Shown: one piece after another, positions 34,385 to 47,707 of the stretch
How positions within the stretch are numbered: the stretch's first letter is position 1
Layout: each line of letters opens with the position of its first letter
Assembly: GCA_963457665.1 (NCBI GenBank)
Contig: OY735201.1
Span: 25,155,387-25,219,386, forward strand
Source: Thysanoteuthis rhombus
Taxonomy: Eukaryota; Mollusca; Cephalopoda; Oegopsida; Thysanoteuthidae
DNA length: 64,000 bases
Direction: 5' to 3'
The notes under the pieces: model-generated
The model's input: the letters and a program-made list of their open reading frames with translations, nothing else
The model's database searches: none
Told to the model about the DNA's origin: nothing
Made by a program: the position numbers and the translations under genes

Positions 34385-34478
34385 CGAAGAAGAAGAAGAA
34401 GAAGAAGAAGAAGAAGAAGAAGAAGAAGAAGAAGAAGAAGAAGAAGAAGAAGAAGAAGAAGAAGAAGAAGAAGAAGAG
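34385..34478. repeat. (GAA)n microsatellite
   Basis: About 30 GAA/AAG units, nearly perfect. It creates artificial poly-E, poly-F and poly-S frames. Confidence 0.98.
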
Positions 34479-34707
34479 ACAGGCATAGAAAAAATAACAC
34501 AGAAAAAAAACAAGCATGCAATTTATCTCTCTATCGATGTACCTAACTCAGTCTGTTAATATCTGTCTACCTATAAAGCTTAAAAATTTGTGCAAAGCAC
34601 TCCTCTGACGTGCGTTCTTCTCATTATATCTAGTTAAGTACACAGGGCTTAGTATTGAATAAACTTAGATGCTATCAATGAACAAAGTATATAAAGTATA
34701 TATAAAT

Positions 34708-34966
<259 letters not shown>

Positions 34967-34967
<1 letters not shown>

Positions 34968-35339
34968 TTGTTTGTGAGTGTGCTTAGTATTAAAAAAATT
35001 ACACAAGAATGTGTTCTGTTACATATTGTTTCTTTCAGATTAATATAGTAAATGTGAACTTAACGTAACGTGCGAACAATACATTTAATATGAAATTGGT
35101 AGAAAAATGAAGAGACAACAGAAAATGTTTCATTTAATTCTAATCAAAGTACTCCTGATCAATTCATCGGATATTGTTTTTGTTTTTTTATAATTCTCCT
35201 TAAATATGTTATTGATGCGTTGTACACTTTTCAACGTATATTCATCCTCAATTAGTACTTTGTTTATACAATCTTATTTTTTTAAAATTCACAGTTTTTA
35301 GCATATACTGATCAACAAAACTTATCGAAATGTCACACT
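34967..35339. other. No gene seen
   Basis: AT-rich sequence with nothing recognised. Confidence 0.35.
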
Positions 35340-35430
35340 TTTTTTCCATTGTTTTAATTAATCACCCCAATGGAGATGTTGGTCAGATGATGGTTTCTAT
35401 TGAATGACCAGACCAGAGAATATATTCATT
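35340..35430 (-). repeat. 5' fragment of the ~450 bp dispersed element (inverted)
   Basis: 'ggtttctattgaatgaccag' (35,391-35,410) is the reverse complement of the family's 5' end. 'taatcaccccaatggagatg' precedes it. Only the 5' part is present. Confidence 0.5.
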
Positions 35431-35784
35431 TATTCATAGACTCAAAGTATCAGCAATAGAATTCGAACAGCGCGTATGAATCGAATGCAATCCGGTTTCC
35501 TTCTTGGAATCATGGAAGGTTCCTGGGATCGGTCGATACTTTGAAAGAGACCCTGGCAACATGGTAGGAATCAGCACAGTCACAGTCGACATGAAAGTGG
35601 TTACAGATAGGCATCTCTAGCAGTAGACTGGTGGTCATGATGATGATAGGTTTTAATTCTTCTGAATTATTGACTAATTTCTCCACATAGATATAGCCCA
35701 AGGAACACAATGAAAATGCATACACACAAGGATATATGATTTCACCAATGACATCAACAAATTTCTATGTTATCTTCGATAGGA
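35431..35784. other. No gene seen
   Basis: AT-rich spacer. A 71-codon minus frame (35,510-35,725) is not recognised. Confidence 0.35.
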
Positions 35785-36238
35785 CGAGAAATCAAACAAA
35801 GAATCACACTAGGCTGAGAAGCAACATCTATAAGTGATGGGTCTCCCCGGTAGTCACCTATGAAGTCGAGAATGGAACGTAAACAAAAGACTGGCTCTCA
35901 AACCAAGAACTATACCATACGCTTAGGAGAGGATCGTGTTTAGCATCATATTGAGGGATCATGAGACTGAACAGTATAATAGAGGATAAGAGATATCTTA
36001 ATAGGGAGTCCATTACGAAAATCGAATAGCAGGCCATGTGGCAAGAATATTTAGCATCTGCTGGACATCACGATCTCACCGCGTGGATCCCTTGATTTCA
36101 TATGCAAAACTATGACCGGTGGAAAATAAGATAACCTGACGTTTGAGACAGTTCTCGGAGACATTAGCTTCTCGACACCCACGATCTAGAAGACTCGTGA
36201 ATCATGGGGAAGCGGTAGTTCAAAGGCTGATGATGATA
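35785..36238 (+). mobile_element. RTE-like retrotransposon, C-terminal half relic
   Basis: It starts with EIKQRITLG-stop-EA near 35,792, matching the 'EIKRRIALGWAAF' block downstream of the RT. 'VTYEVENGT' follows (the 'VTYGAETW' block near 35,857), then 'GHVARIF..CWTSRSH' near 36,031, and it ends in (GAT)n near 36,228. Several stops. Confidence 0.65.
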
Positions 36239-36244
36239 TATGCG

Positions 36245-36595
36245 TGAAAGAGTGTATTTATGTTCACATCTCAACCTTACATGGAGAGATCACAAGGTTG
36301 CATAATATATCAGAGGAAATACAGGAGCCCCATAAATCATTATCCATTAGAAAACTCGAATAGTGATTGGCTGATTACGTTGTAAGAATGTCTGCCAACT
36401 GCTGGACATCATGACTCGCACCATGGATCCCCAGAGATAATATGCGTAAGTGAAACCGGCAAATTACAAGATGGAGAGTACGAAGTAGACATCTTCAGGA
36501 AGTATTGGCCCAGCAACGCCCATGATAGAGATGTCTGGCTAATCCTGGGGAAGGTTTTATGTTCAACGACAGACGAAAAAAACGATGATGATTAC
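36245..36595 (+). mobile_element. RTE-like retrotransposon, second 3' relic in tandem
   Basis: It repeats the order of the preceding copy from the 'tggagagatcacaaggttgc' block (36,280) through 'gctggacatcatgactcgca' (36,400). 'ccaagcaacgcccatgatag'-type sequence (36,509) and 'aatcctggggaaggtttt' follow, and it ends in 'gatgatgatta' near 36,590. It lies directly downstream of another copy in the same orientation. Confidence 0.65.

Positions 36596-37849
<1,254 letters not shown>

Positions 37850-37912
<63 letters not shown>
37850..37912. repeat. (CA)n microsatellite
   Basis: About 31 CA units. A TG-rich stretch (38,175-38,216) lies about 260 bases downstream and could pair with it. Confidence 0.97.
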
Positions 37913-37913
<1 letters not shown>

Positions 37914-38472
37914 CACAAACACACTCACACGCGCACACGTATATATTCCTTATATCTAGAGCCACGATAGTTATATATCAAGATGCAGAGTTTTCAAGCT
38001 TCAAAATAAAAGGAAATGGAGCATTGTAGCCATAGAAATAACAACAATATAAAGTTTTTATAAATGGAGTGTTGAGCAGTTATCATACGCAGCAACTCAT
38101 AGGTGTCTGAGTGGATGTGATTTAAATGAATCTGACCTGAAACAGACGGAGATACACTCACACACACATTTTTGAATGTGTGTATGTGTGTATGTGTGTA
38201 TGTGTGTGTGTGTGTGCGAGATATGTCAGATTCAGTTAAACTAAGTCTAACTTTTCAAAGGTCGTTTCTGCTAACAGGAAGCAGTGAAATATTAGATGTG
38301 CATTTTAGAAAAAGAAGTTAATGCGTCCTTCATTAAAAAGTTTAAAACAATTATCGTAGTTAATTAACAAAGAAACCAAAAATGCATGTCAATCACGTTT
38401 TTGCCCGAAATGAAATTGGAACTCTTTCGACGAACAGACAGCAAGAAGAAAAAAATTCGATTAAAATAAAAC
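37913..38472. other. No gene seen
   Basis: Contains a short (TATG)n/(TG)n stretch near 38,175-38,216; otherwise nothing recognised. Confidence 0.4.
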
Positions 38473-38850
38473 GAGACATGTCAGGTTAGTCTCTCAATAG
38501 AAACCGTCACATAAGCAACGTCTTTTAGCAGCATGGAATTTTAGGAACGATCAATTAATAAAAAATTAAAAAAGAGTGGATCAATGATTCAATTACTTCT
38601 CTTGCTTTTTGTACGGCGATGATCACTAAATAAAAAGATTTTAAAAACTAGCGTGAAAACTGCCTGGCACAAATTAAGGGACCTATTTAGCAAAACCTTA
38701 GATTGCAAATTGAACCCGCTGCTAAAAACCTAGTCAAGGAGAATATACAGATCGATAGATGGATATCCAGCCAGATCCTCTTGAAAACTTTTAAAAAATT
38801 ACGTTGACAATTTTGGTAACAAGTTCGGTTGTTTCTAATATAATCATAGT
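38473..38850 (+). repeat. ~450 bp dispersed element, copy 6
   Basis: It starts 'tcaggttagtctctcaatag' (38,480-38,499) and 'aaaccgtcac'. It continues with 'tagcaaaaccttagattgca' (38,688) and 'aacccgctgctaaaaacc'. It ends near 'ttggtaacaagttcggttg' then 'tttctaata' (about 38,842). Confidence 0.6.
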
Positions 38851-39217
38851 CGAACACAACATATGATATGCTGCTTCTCCAACGATGAGGAAGAAGTTAA
38901 AGACAAGTTTAAAACCTAGTTAGCCATAAAAAAAATGAACTCACTAGTGTACAATGATGAACAACTCAACTTGATTGTTGTGAAGTTTTCAAAGAGATCT
39001 TTGACATGGCAGGCAGAAAATAACATTTCAATTTTACGATGAATGTGGGAATGTGCACCATATCAAATTAATTTGTACCCACCAAAATAATTAGCAGAGG
39101 CAGAGAGAGAGCAGGGGTCAAGGTGTGTACCTGGTGGCCTTTCGTTATCTTCAGAAATGGAGGTTACCCACCCACGGCTATGCAAACAATCGCTAACGTG
39201 GCCACACCAAAATGTGT

Positions 39218-39219
<2 letters not shown>
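38851..39219. other. No gene seen
   Basis: AT-rich spacer; nothing recognised. Confidence 0.35.
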
Positions 39220-39294
<75 letters not shown>

Positions 39295-39335
39295 TAGATA
39301 GATAGATTGATAGATAGATAGATTGATAGATAGGT
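39220..39335. repeat. Compound (TA)n(GATA)n microsatellite
   Basis: About 36 TA units followed by GATA/GATT units. An (AC)n run also lies at 39,489-39,520. Confidence 0.96.
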
Positions 39336-39487
39336 AGTGTGCGTGCGTGTGTGTGGTGTGAGTGTTTTGTTCGCGTATAAGTGATATTTATCTAATTTTT
39401 TTCAGTCTTTTTGCATGGATAAACATACAATTATACATTTGATAAATATAGGGCAAACTAAAACAGATATACACTAGGACACTCATG

Positions 39488-39526
<39 letters not shown>

Positions 39527-39604
39527 GTATATGCAACCTCTGTTAGAATATGAATTTTAGCACCAATGACCTTGGGGAAAAGCATGAAAACATTTTTCAG
39601 TTTT

Positions 39605-39995
39605 TTCAGTTTCAACAATAGTCTGGCTGGCTATATGTTGGTAGTATAGGCCAGACAATGGAGCTAGAGGGCTTACATTTTCAAAATTTTCTCATTTTTT
39701 GTGTCTGGAAAATTTTTCTGATCCCTCTTCTCGCGATTGCTTTTTAGTTGGAAGTTCAATTCACAATGGAAATTCTTGCTAAATTGGTCTCTTTGCTTGA
39801 GTGCAACAGCATTCACGTTTGCTTTTTGAAAATTCAGTCTTTTTAGTGATCACTACCCAAGAAAAATGACTAATGCATTGATAATACTTTTTTCAACTTT
39901 TTAATTGATCCCCCTGAAGACGGTCATTCTGCCAAATGACGTTGAACATGTGACAACGTCTACTGAGTGACAAACCAAACTTTCTTTCCGGATTC
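39605..39995 (-). repeat. ~450 bp dispersed element, copy 7 (inverted)
   Basis: On the plus strand 'gtctggctggctatatg' (39,621) is the family's cagccagac block inverted. 'gtgatcactacccaag' (39,846) and 'tgccaaatgacgttgaac' (39,930) follow. The 5' end is 'tactgagtgacaaaccaaac' (39,961-39,980). Confidence 0.6.
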
Positions 39996-40149
39996 GGATT
40001 CTCTCAGCTCGTGAGTCTAATCATGTTGTAGATAAATGCCAGTTTTGAAATTATATCAACTGAGATGAGGATTGTAGTCGAAATAATTCTCGGAATGATA
40101 AACGTAGGGAAGAAAAATAGATCCATATCTTTTCCAACGGTATTTATGC

Positions 40150-40510
40150 AAAGTTAGTGCAGAGTTTGAACCCGACTCACCAATTCTAGTTTCCGTACAA
40201 CGACGTGCACAGGGAAGAATCATGCTGAACATCGAATGGAGAGATCAGAAGAGAGCACAATATATCAGGTAGTCTGAGATAGCATAGAATCCATTAGAAA
40301 ACACAAATGCTGAAGGGGTGGCTATTTTGAAAGAATGCTGGACAACCGCTGGACATCATGACTCACAGCATGAATCCCAAGAGATAATATAGCAGTCAAA
40401 AAATGATGGTTCGACGAACTAGACAAGCTCGGAAACTATTTGCTTAGTGACGCCCATGATAGATTGTTTTGGTTAATCTTACGAAAAATTTATATCCAAC
40501 AGTTGCCAAA

Positions 40511-40598
<88 letters not shown>
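40150..40598 (+). mobile_element. RTE-like retrotransposon 3' relic with (CTG)16(ATG)12 tail
   Basis: The blocks 'cagggaagaatcatgctgaa' (40,209), 'tggagagatcagaagagagc', 'gctggacatcatgactcaca' (40,351) and 'gacgcccatgatagattgtt' (40,449) follow the other RTE copies. The 3' end runs into CTG repeats (40,514-40,561) and then GAT/ATG repeats (to 40,598). Copies at 22.6 kb show the same order, CTG then GAT, in short form. Confidence 0.65.
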
Positions 40599-41467
40599 GC
40601 TGGAACCACCCATCGACAGCCATCATCTGCCCCGGACTCTTCACGTCTGTTTCTCATTTCCTTTATTTTTCGTCATTCGGATCCTCTCATCTTGTGTGTC
40701 TAAGCACGTTGTGGTCTTAAGGGAAATGTCGTCTTGCTTTGCCTGAGCTGGTGTTATTTTAAGAAAGCATATGCACTTTAAACCTTGGTAATGTGTTGCA
40801 GCATCCAGCTGTCGACCCAGGGCACATGAAAGAGAATGCCATGTCATGAACTTAAATGGATTCGGGGTGCAGGGCTTTCAGGTCAATCGAGGACGAACTG
40901 GGAAGGTTAAACGGGGAGCGTAGGTGAGGGGTTCAGGTAATTCGTGCGGTAAACGAGAGAGGCAATCTGAATGGTGAACATGCGAGACGGCAACGCTAAT
41001 TTTGTGCCCACGTACGTACAATGTATGAATAGCCGTGCATGATGAGCGCCGAACAAACCAATTTTTGCTGATATTTTCATAATGTTTAGAGCTATTATGC
41101 GCAGGTTTTAATATATTTTGAAGCTTGTACACGCTAGTTCATGACTCATAGATTATTAAACCTTGGAAAACAAGAATGATAAGTTCAACGATGAATCTAC
41201 AAACAGATACATAGTTACATATATATAGATGAATACATGACCAAGAATCACAACGATTGCCAATTCAATAAGGATAGAATAACTTTCAACTTCTTTTGCC
41301 GAATGAAAACTATTTAGGCGTTCAAGTTGTAAGCAAAATCTTATAATATATCTCCACACAGAACAATTTGACGGATTAATTATTCACTTACAAGAAAATA
41401 AGTAATCTAAGGACTTCATAATCCTGACCGAGCCTAACATCGTACGGCAAGAGACTAAATATGAAAC

Positions 41468-41471
<4 letters not shown>
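40599..41471. other. No gene seen
   Basis: No recognised element. Minus frames at 40,641-40,847 and 40,878-41,132 match no family I know. Confidence 0.35.

Positions 41472-41521
<50 letters not shown>
41472..41521. repeat. (TA)n microsatellite
   Basis: About 25 TA units. Confidence 0.97.
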
Positions 41522-41522
<1 letters not shown>

Positions 41523-41742
41523 TCTGTTGTTCTGCCGGAGCACTTAAAATGTTTGGATTGTATATAAACAAACCAGCTCCTAGATATATGGGGAAAAAAA
41601 AAATGATTCACCTCGCTGGTATTGACACTGCACAGTGAGAATGAAATCTCACCCACTATGCTCCAAAAACCTATCAAGTGCACCAGTGGAAGAGTCCATC
41701 TGTTTAACTGTGTGTTATTTAGAATAGATAAAACAGTACGAG

Positions 41743-42140
41743 TACTGGTCTGGGTAGTTACTCAACAGAAACTATCACGTGACCAACGTATTTTGCTTGA
41801 ATACTGTGTCAATTAGAAATATTGGAATGATACATGTTCAATGTCTGACGGAAATCAGTAAAAAGTCCAAATTGAAAAAACGTGGATGCTACCGAGCAGA
41901 AACTTAAGTACCAATATAGCATAAATTTGTACCTGGAACTGAAACTATTTAGGGGGTCGGTAGGGAAATGTTCTTTTTAGACATACAAGGGAGTAAATGT
42001 TGCAATTTTCTACCCTCTAGCTTCACAAATGTGACCTATACGAGTGACAAATACATAGGCAGGCTGGCAGGCAGCCAGACCCATATAAAAACTGTGGAAA
42101 TCCACGTTGACATTCTCTGTTTTCGTTTTATTTTCTAATA
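41743..42140 (+). repeat. ~450 bp dispersed element, copy 8
   Basis: It starts 'ctggtctgggtagttactca' (41,744-41,763), 'acagaaactatcacgtgacc' and 'aacgtattttgctt'. Then come 'aatatagcataaatttgtac', a degraded middle, and 'ggcagccagacccatat' (42,070). It ends 'ttgacattctctg...tttctaata' near 42,140. Confidence 0.6.
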
Positions 42141-42560
42141 TTATCCATACCCAATTATTGTTTCCGCTTATTGAGGTCTCCAAAATGTTTATTTCGACCA
42201 CTGTAACAAACCAAATCCCCTTAGAGAATGATCGTTGACTGACAATCCACTTCGACCAAGGGATCTTAATCAAGAGAGAATCCCCCTTTGGAGATAATTT
42301 AAGGTTTCAGGGTTCAGTGGGGAATTTGGACCAGATATTGGCAGATATGAAATGGCGGAATAATTATCTTTCCACACTGATAATATAGTAAGATTACGTT
42401 ATATGCATACTAGTATAGAATCCGTCAACATTGATAGAATTATTTTTGTATGGATTAGCCCTTCTGCCTAAAATCAGCATTCTGCCTAGGATTAGTTTCG
42501 CTTCCCGACTTTCTACATACAATCAGAATGTACTATCTCTGCACCCTTGAAAAGTCTTTT

Positions 42561-42606
<46 letters not shown>

Positions 42607-42766
42607 TTATTTATGGACATATAATCTATGTTATATGCGTGGAATATTTGAAATGCACCATTCGCATCTGACAATCTTGGGAGGAGGCATATTGAAATTC
42701 TGAAATATATGAAAAAGGTATAAGAGCTTAGACCACTAGTGTGTGTGTGTGTGTGTGTGTGTGTCT
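42561..42766. repeat. (AC)n(AT)n and (TG)n microsatellites around a short spacer
   Basis: (AC)n then (AT)n at 42,561-42,606 and (TG)n at 42,739-42,766. The two are in complementary sense and could pair. Confidence 0.93.
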
Positions 42767-43696
42767 TTTAAAAAGGGGAATTCAGGCAATGCAAGTCTTG
42801 GTTGGGGAGGGGGCGTTACGGCTATCATGAAATTCGTGGTGAATGTTTTTGACCTGCCGATTAGGATTAGAATTAGATGCAATATTTCAAATTTTTCTAT
42901 ACTCAATGTCACTCTCAGATTTGGGAGGATTGGAATAAAGTCTCAGCTGGTAGCACTGGACTTTGAAATGAAAAAAAACAAAACAAGACCAACTTCTAAA
43001 ATTGTCAACTTAGGACTTACAAATTCGAAAAAAAAAAAGAAACAAAACGGAACAAAAAAAGCATACAAATTTGTATTGGGTATTGGGCATGTATTATGTA
43101 ATATGAAGCATTGCTGTACGAACAAATGTCTAGATTTTCCTTACTAAGTGTTGTTTATTCAAAATATTTAAAATTTTGTCGTAATGTTTAATTGGTTTAG
43201 TTAAAGAAATAAATTCGAGTAACAAATATAAAGCAGCAGCTGTATTATTTTAAATTAAACTAATTCTTTTTGTAAAGCTATTTAATTATACACAAAACAA
43301 AATAATCATTTGAAATTATTCTTTGTTCAACTTACTCAAAAGAGGAAACTAGTAATCCCACTGTGAGGAACGACCTTGGAAAAGTAACAATTGGCTTTGA
43401 GTCAGTCATATTGAATCTGTATTGGGAAGCCCTTTAGAGTATTAAGAAAATCTTACGTATAATTCAGTGCATGCACAATTCCTAACCTCTAAAAGATGGA
43501 AAGCCACTAAAAAGACTACAAATCAAATACACGTGAAAATGAGAAGTAAACGAAATTTTTAATAAAATGATAAATACTTTGAAAATCAATTACAGGAGTA
43601 ACTGAATTTACAATATGATTTTTTTTTCTATTGTGTTATACTTGATATGAATCTAGTAATGCACATACACACACACGCAGACACATATATACATAT
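42767..43696. other. No supported gene
   Basis: A 134-codon plus frame (42,743-43,147) starts in the TG repeat and is K/N-rich from A-runs. It shows no domain and is not called. The rest is AT-rich. Confidence 0.4.
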
Positions 43697-43710
43697 ATGT
43701 ATATAGGTAC

Positions 43711-43897
<187 letters not shown>

Positions 43898-44017
43898 AAA
43901 GGGAGAGAGAGGGAGAAACAGAGACAGAGTGACAGAGAGATAGAGATATAGATTGAGGGTTGAATGTATTTATAAATATATCAGTATGTGAGGGTATATG
44001 TGTGCATTTATATGAGT

Positions 44018-44301
<284 letters not shown>

Positions 44302-44699
44302 TAATACTAGCTGACTCACCCAGCGTAGTCCAAAGAAAGATCCTCTAAATCTGATTACAATAAGCAATCAATATTATATAGAGTTTTCATAAAAAGCTCT
44401 CGGCATGCATGCGTACCTCCTCTTATAACCTAAAAAATGAATTATCCTGTAAACCGAGAAATCATTTGATCACTTCTAGGTTAGCAATTCATATGTCAAA
44501 GTAGACTTTTGGATATGAATTGTGCCTATGTTTTAGTGCACTGATGGGTTTTGGATTCGGGTTACATGTATAGTTAATGTGTTCAGAGAAAAACATATTA
44601 TATGATCAGTTTAGACTTGGATTCTTTGAAAATTCTACCAAACTAGCATAGGCGCTGATAAAAAGGAATATTTGTCCATGGTCACCTATGGCATTTGGG

Positions 44700-44790
44700 A
44701 AGTGAGAGTGCAGTTTAGCATTATAACTACATTGTAAACACAGTCCCCATTTATAAAACGTTTAACATTCTCTCATTCGAATTGACAGAT
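44700..44790 (+). repeat. 'tagcattatagctac' dispersed motif, copy 2
   Basis: 'gtttagcattataactacat' then 'tgtaaacacagtccccattt' (44,713-44,753) matches 12,441-12,480. Confidence 0.4.
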
Positions 44791-45064
44791 TTCTAGAAGA
44801 TTTGAAAGTCCGATAAAATGAAAGCACATGAAATAAAACAAAACAAAAATAGAAACTTCTTTATGATATAAATAAACTCAGCCATAAATGCTCCAGCACT
44901 GAGAGAAGAAGTAATCCATATTTGTAGCTTTCCGATGAAGAATGTGAAATTTCAAATCAAGAATCATAAGTACATTCTAGATCAACAAATCATTTTTGAA
45001 AAATCTGACTGTAGAATGTGTGCTATAGGTATAGTATGACCTGCTGGTTTTGGATATGCCTTTG

Positions 45065-45135
45065 GCCTACCTCTGATAGCATTATAGCTGCATTGTGAAA
45101 AGAACCCACCACCTCCTAAATCTTTTAAAATGGGA
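45065..45135 (+). repeat. 'tagcattatagctac' dispersed motif, copy 3
   Basis: 'gatagcattatagctgcatt' then 'gtgaaaagaaccca' (45,077-45,110) matches the copies at 12.4 and 44.7 kb. It lies about 360 bases from copy 2 in the same orientation. Confidence 0.4.
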
Positions 45136-45951
45136 CTTTATCAAAGGGAACCTTTTTGATTTAAAACGTTGTCTTATGTTCATTGAGTATGCATGACAAT
45201 TTTGGTATGGCTGCAGCCATTAATATGTATTTTCATGGTGTGATAGACAATCAGACATGCTGAAACACGTACACAAAAAAATAGACAGTGTGACACATCT
45301 CAAAATATATCAAGACAGTATAATTTCTCGCTTGGAGGATAGGGCTGTGAATTTCAAGTTCTGTGCATACAGTTGCAGAAAGGTGTATTGCCTTGCGTAC
45401 TTGCCAATGGCAAGAGCCACAGCTAATCATAACAAGACCATAGACTTTCCCTCTAAGGGAAAGTGTCAAATAGGTCCTTGGCTACGCATTTCAGATCAAG
45501 TTTTAAGATTTCTTCAACATTCTGTCCGGGTGGGTCTTGGAATTGGTCCATCCAGTCGATGGCCTCTATTTTCACTTTTCCGGAACATGATCTACTACCT
45601 TCTTTTATCATCTATGATGTCAAAAAATTCTTTCTTCGTCTATGATATCAAATAAATATCGCTAAATGTCTTCTTTGCTTTAGTTCATTGTTACTTTACA
45701 ATATACTCGCATGATTCATTGTATTTTGTTTATGAAGAATTAATGAGATGAATGATGTATTGACTGACTTATAAAGGCAAATTCAAGTTTTACATGAGAT
45801 TTTCATTTGAATTTTCGAGGCTGAGGCGAATGCCATTGTTTTAACCTTGCACAATTGACGCCTACCCTTAATCAATTACCAATCAAAAACTAATACTAAT
45901 AAAAAATATTCAAAATACATTAATATTTCATGCCTCGAGCATTTTTCAAAT
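45136..45951. other. No supported gene
   Basis: A 132-codon plus frame at 45,257-45,655 (starting MLKHVHKKIDSVTHLKIYQD) has no recognised domain. It overlaps frames on both strands and is treated as chance, though it is the longest non-repetitive frame outside transposons. Confidence 0.35.
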
Positions 45952-46038
45952 TGGTACCTAAAATGGAATCCTTCATTTTTATTTCATTGTTGATGATATA
46001 ATTTGTTAACAATAAAAAGGACCCCATTTTAGGTACCA
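45952..46038 (-). ncRNA. Compact hairpin, pre-miRNA-like (candidate only)
   Basis: The arm 45,952-45,966 (tggtacctaaaatgg) pairs perfectly with 46,024-46,038. The next two positions are A/C on the plus strand but would be U-G wobble pairs in minus-strand RNA. Five more pairs follow (45,969-45,973 with 46,017-46,021). This gives a ~22 bp stem on the minus strand with a loop of about 43 bases. No expression evidence is available. It may also be a small foldback transposon. Confidence 0.3.
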
Positions 46039-46121
46039 GTGTCATTAGTATAACAGTGATATTTCCCACATTATTCAATCGATCAAATTCAAAGTTAAAA
46101 CTGATCTTTACCCAACGTATT

Positions 46122-46125
<4 letters not shown>

Positions 46126-46185
<60 letters not shown>
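46126..46185. repeat. Compound (CT)n(TA)n microsatellite
   Basis: About 15 CT units followed by about 14 TA units. Confidence 0.96.
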
Positions 46186-46187
<2 letters not shown>

Positions 46188-46759
46188 ATTCTATCCATCT
46201 ATCTTTCTGTTATCCTATATGCTCTGAACTTTGCCTAATGCATGTGTGGTATGGACACATGCAATTCATGGCTTTCATTTAAACACAAACCTGTTTTCCT
46301 CGTCTAAAAGTGTTTGTTTGTTTTGTCGTTAAACTTTACGTGAACCTCAGCGTAAGAAATAAATGTAAACATTGTTTGAAATATGAGCTGAGATCCTTTT
46401 CATTTATTTTTGTAAGCTGATAATTGTACAAGAAGGCGTAGGTTGAGCACCCACTTTATGTTTTCCTTTTGATTATAATACTCTATATGCCTGGCTGCAT
46501 CCGTTTATTTATGATGTTTATTTATGCAAATTCAATGTGAGTATAAAATTCGTAACGCTACTTTCTCGTCTGTGTACAATTAATGAAATCATACAGTCCA
46601 CACGTAGACTCTAGCAGAATATGTAGGCCATGTGTTTTTCGCTGGTAAATGTAAACGGGATTTTATTATTCAGTCTTTTTTAAAGGATAGGTTGTTTTAT
46701 TGCGATGCACTTTTGCTCAACAAAAACATTCAGTTTCAGATGGCTAGACTCAAATAGAA
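46186..46759. other. No gene seen
   Basis: AT-rich spacer; nothing recognised. Confidence 0.35.
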
Positions 46760-47192
46760 AACATGTCTGGTTAGTCCCTCAATAGAAATCGTCATGTGAC
46801 CAATGTCTTCTGGCAGCGTCCCGGATTGCAGTATTCAAATGGGTTCGGAAAAAAGGTTATCAACGAATAAAATACTTCTCTTCCTTCTGGTTGAATCACT
46901 AAAAAGTATGAATTTTCAAAAATATCAAGCATGAACGCTGCCCTACACAAACTATCATAAAATTTCATTGTAAATTGAACTCCCTTTCCCGGAAAGCTTA
47001 CTTTGGATTGAATGAAAGAAAAATCATTATTCATGATAAAGAATAAGTGATTAAATTTCCATCCCTCTAGCTCCAATGCAGCGGTCAGTACGCGTGACAT
47101 ATATAAGGAGAGCTAGCTAGTAATACTTAAAAACTGAAAAAAAAAAACGATTTGTTGGCAGTTTTGGTGACAGCTTTGGTTGACGATTTCTA
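46760..47192 (+). repeat. ~450 bp dispersed element, copy 9
   Basis: It starts 'catgtctggttagtccctca' (46,762-46,781), 'atagaaatcgtcatgtgacc', 'aatgtcttctggcagcgtcc'. It passes through 'ctctagctccaatgcagcgg' (47,065) and ends 'ttggtgacagctttggttga' then 'cgatttctaat' (47,163-47,193). Confidence 0.65.
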
Positions 47193-47658
47193 ATTGTCGT
47201 CGTCGTTATAGTACCTATCCTTCGAGGTCAAAGATGATGGTCTGCGTTACGAAGACGACGTACACTTAATGGAGCATCTCAAGAAGCACAAGATACTTCC
47301 CAAGCCAACCAACTGATTCCATTGTCAATGAAACCAAAAAGATTGAAGCTGATGAATCCTGAACAACAAAATTCAAGTTGTACCTCACGGAAGCCAGGGA
47401 TCCCCTAAAACAAAGTGACATTTTTGCAATGTAGTAAATGATTATGATAAATTATAAATAGATGATACGCTATGAATCTTGACTGGATTCCAAATACTTG
47501 TTTTGTAACAGTTACATTGAAATTGAGTTATTCATGACATTCAACACGCTCTTTTGTTAGTAATTGTTCATGCCTGTTTTTTCTTAGCGTTTATACACAT
47601 TCGGATGATTGTATAAACAAAGCCCTAACTAAATACTTATATAGATATAATAGTTATT

Positions 47659-47660
<2 letters not shown>
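47193..47660. other. No gene seen
   Basis: A 'cgtcgtcgtt' stretch near 47,199. No recognised family. Confidence 0.35.

Positions 47661-47706
<46 letters not shown>
47661..47706. repeat. (TA)n microsatellite
   Basis: About 23 TA units. Confidence 0.97.

Positions 47707-47707
<1 letters not shown>

Noticed and set aside
34311..34559. A poly-glutamate protein-like frame
   Set aside because: It is a (GAA)n microsatellite; the flanks show no domain.
37850..38216. (CA)n and a downstream TG-rich run as an intended hairpin
   Set aside because: Both are common microsatellites; pairing is possible but there is no sign of selection for it.
42743..43147. A 134-codon plus-strand frame
   Set aside because: It starts in a (TG)n run and is kept open by A-rich sequence; the composition is not gene-like.
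45257..45655. A 132-codon non-repetitive frame
   Set aside because: There is no recognised domain, it overlaps a comparable minus frame, and no coding signal can be judged without conservation data.
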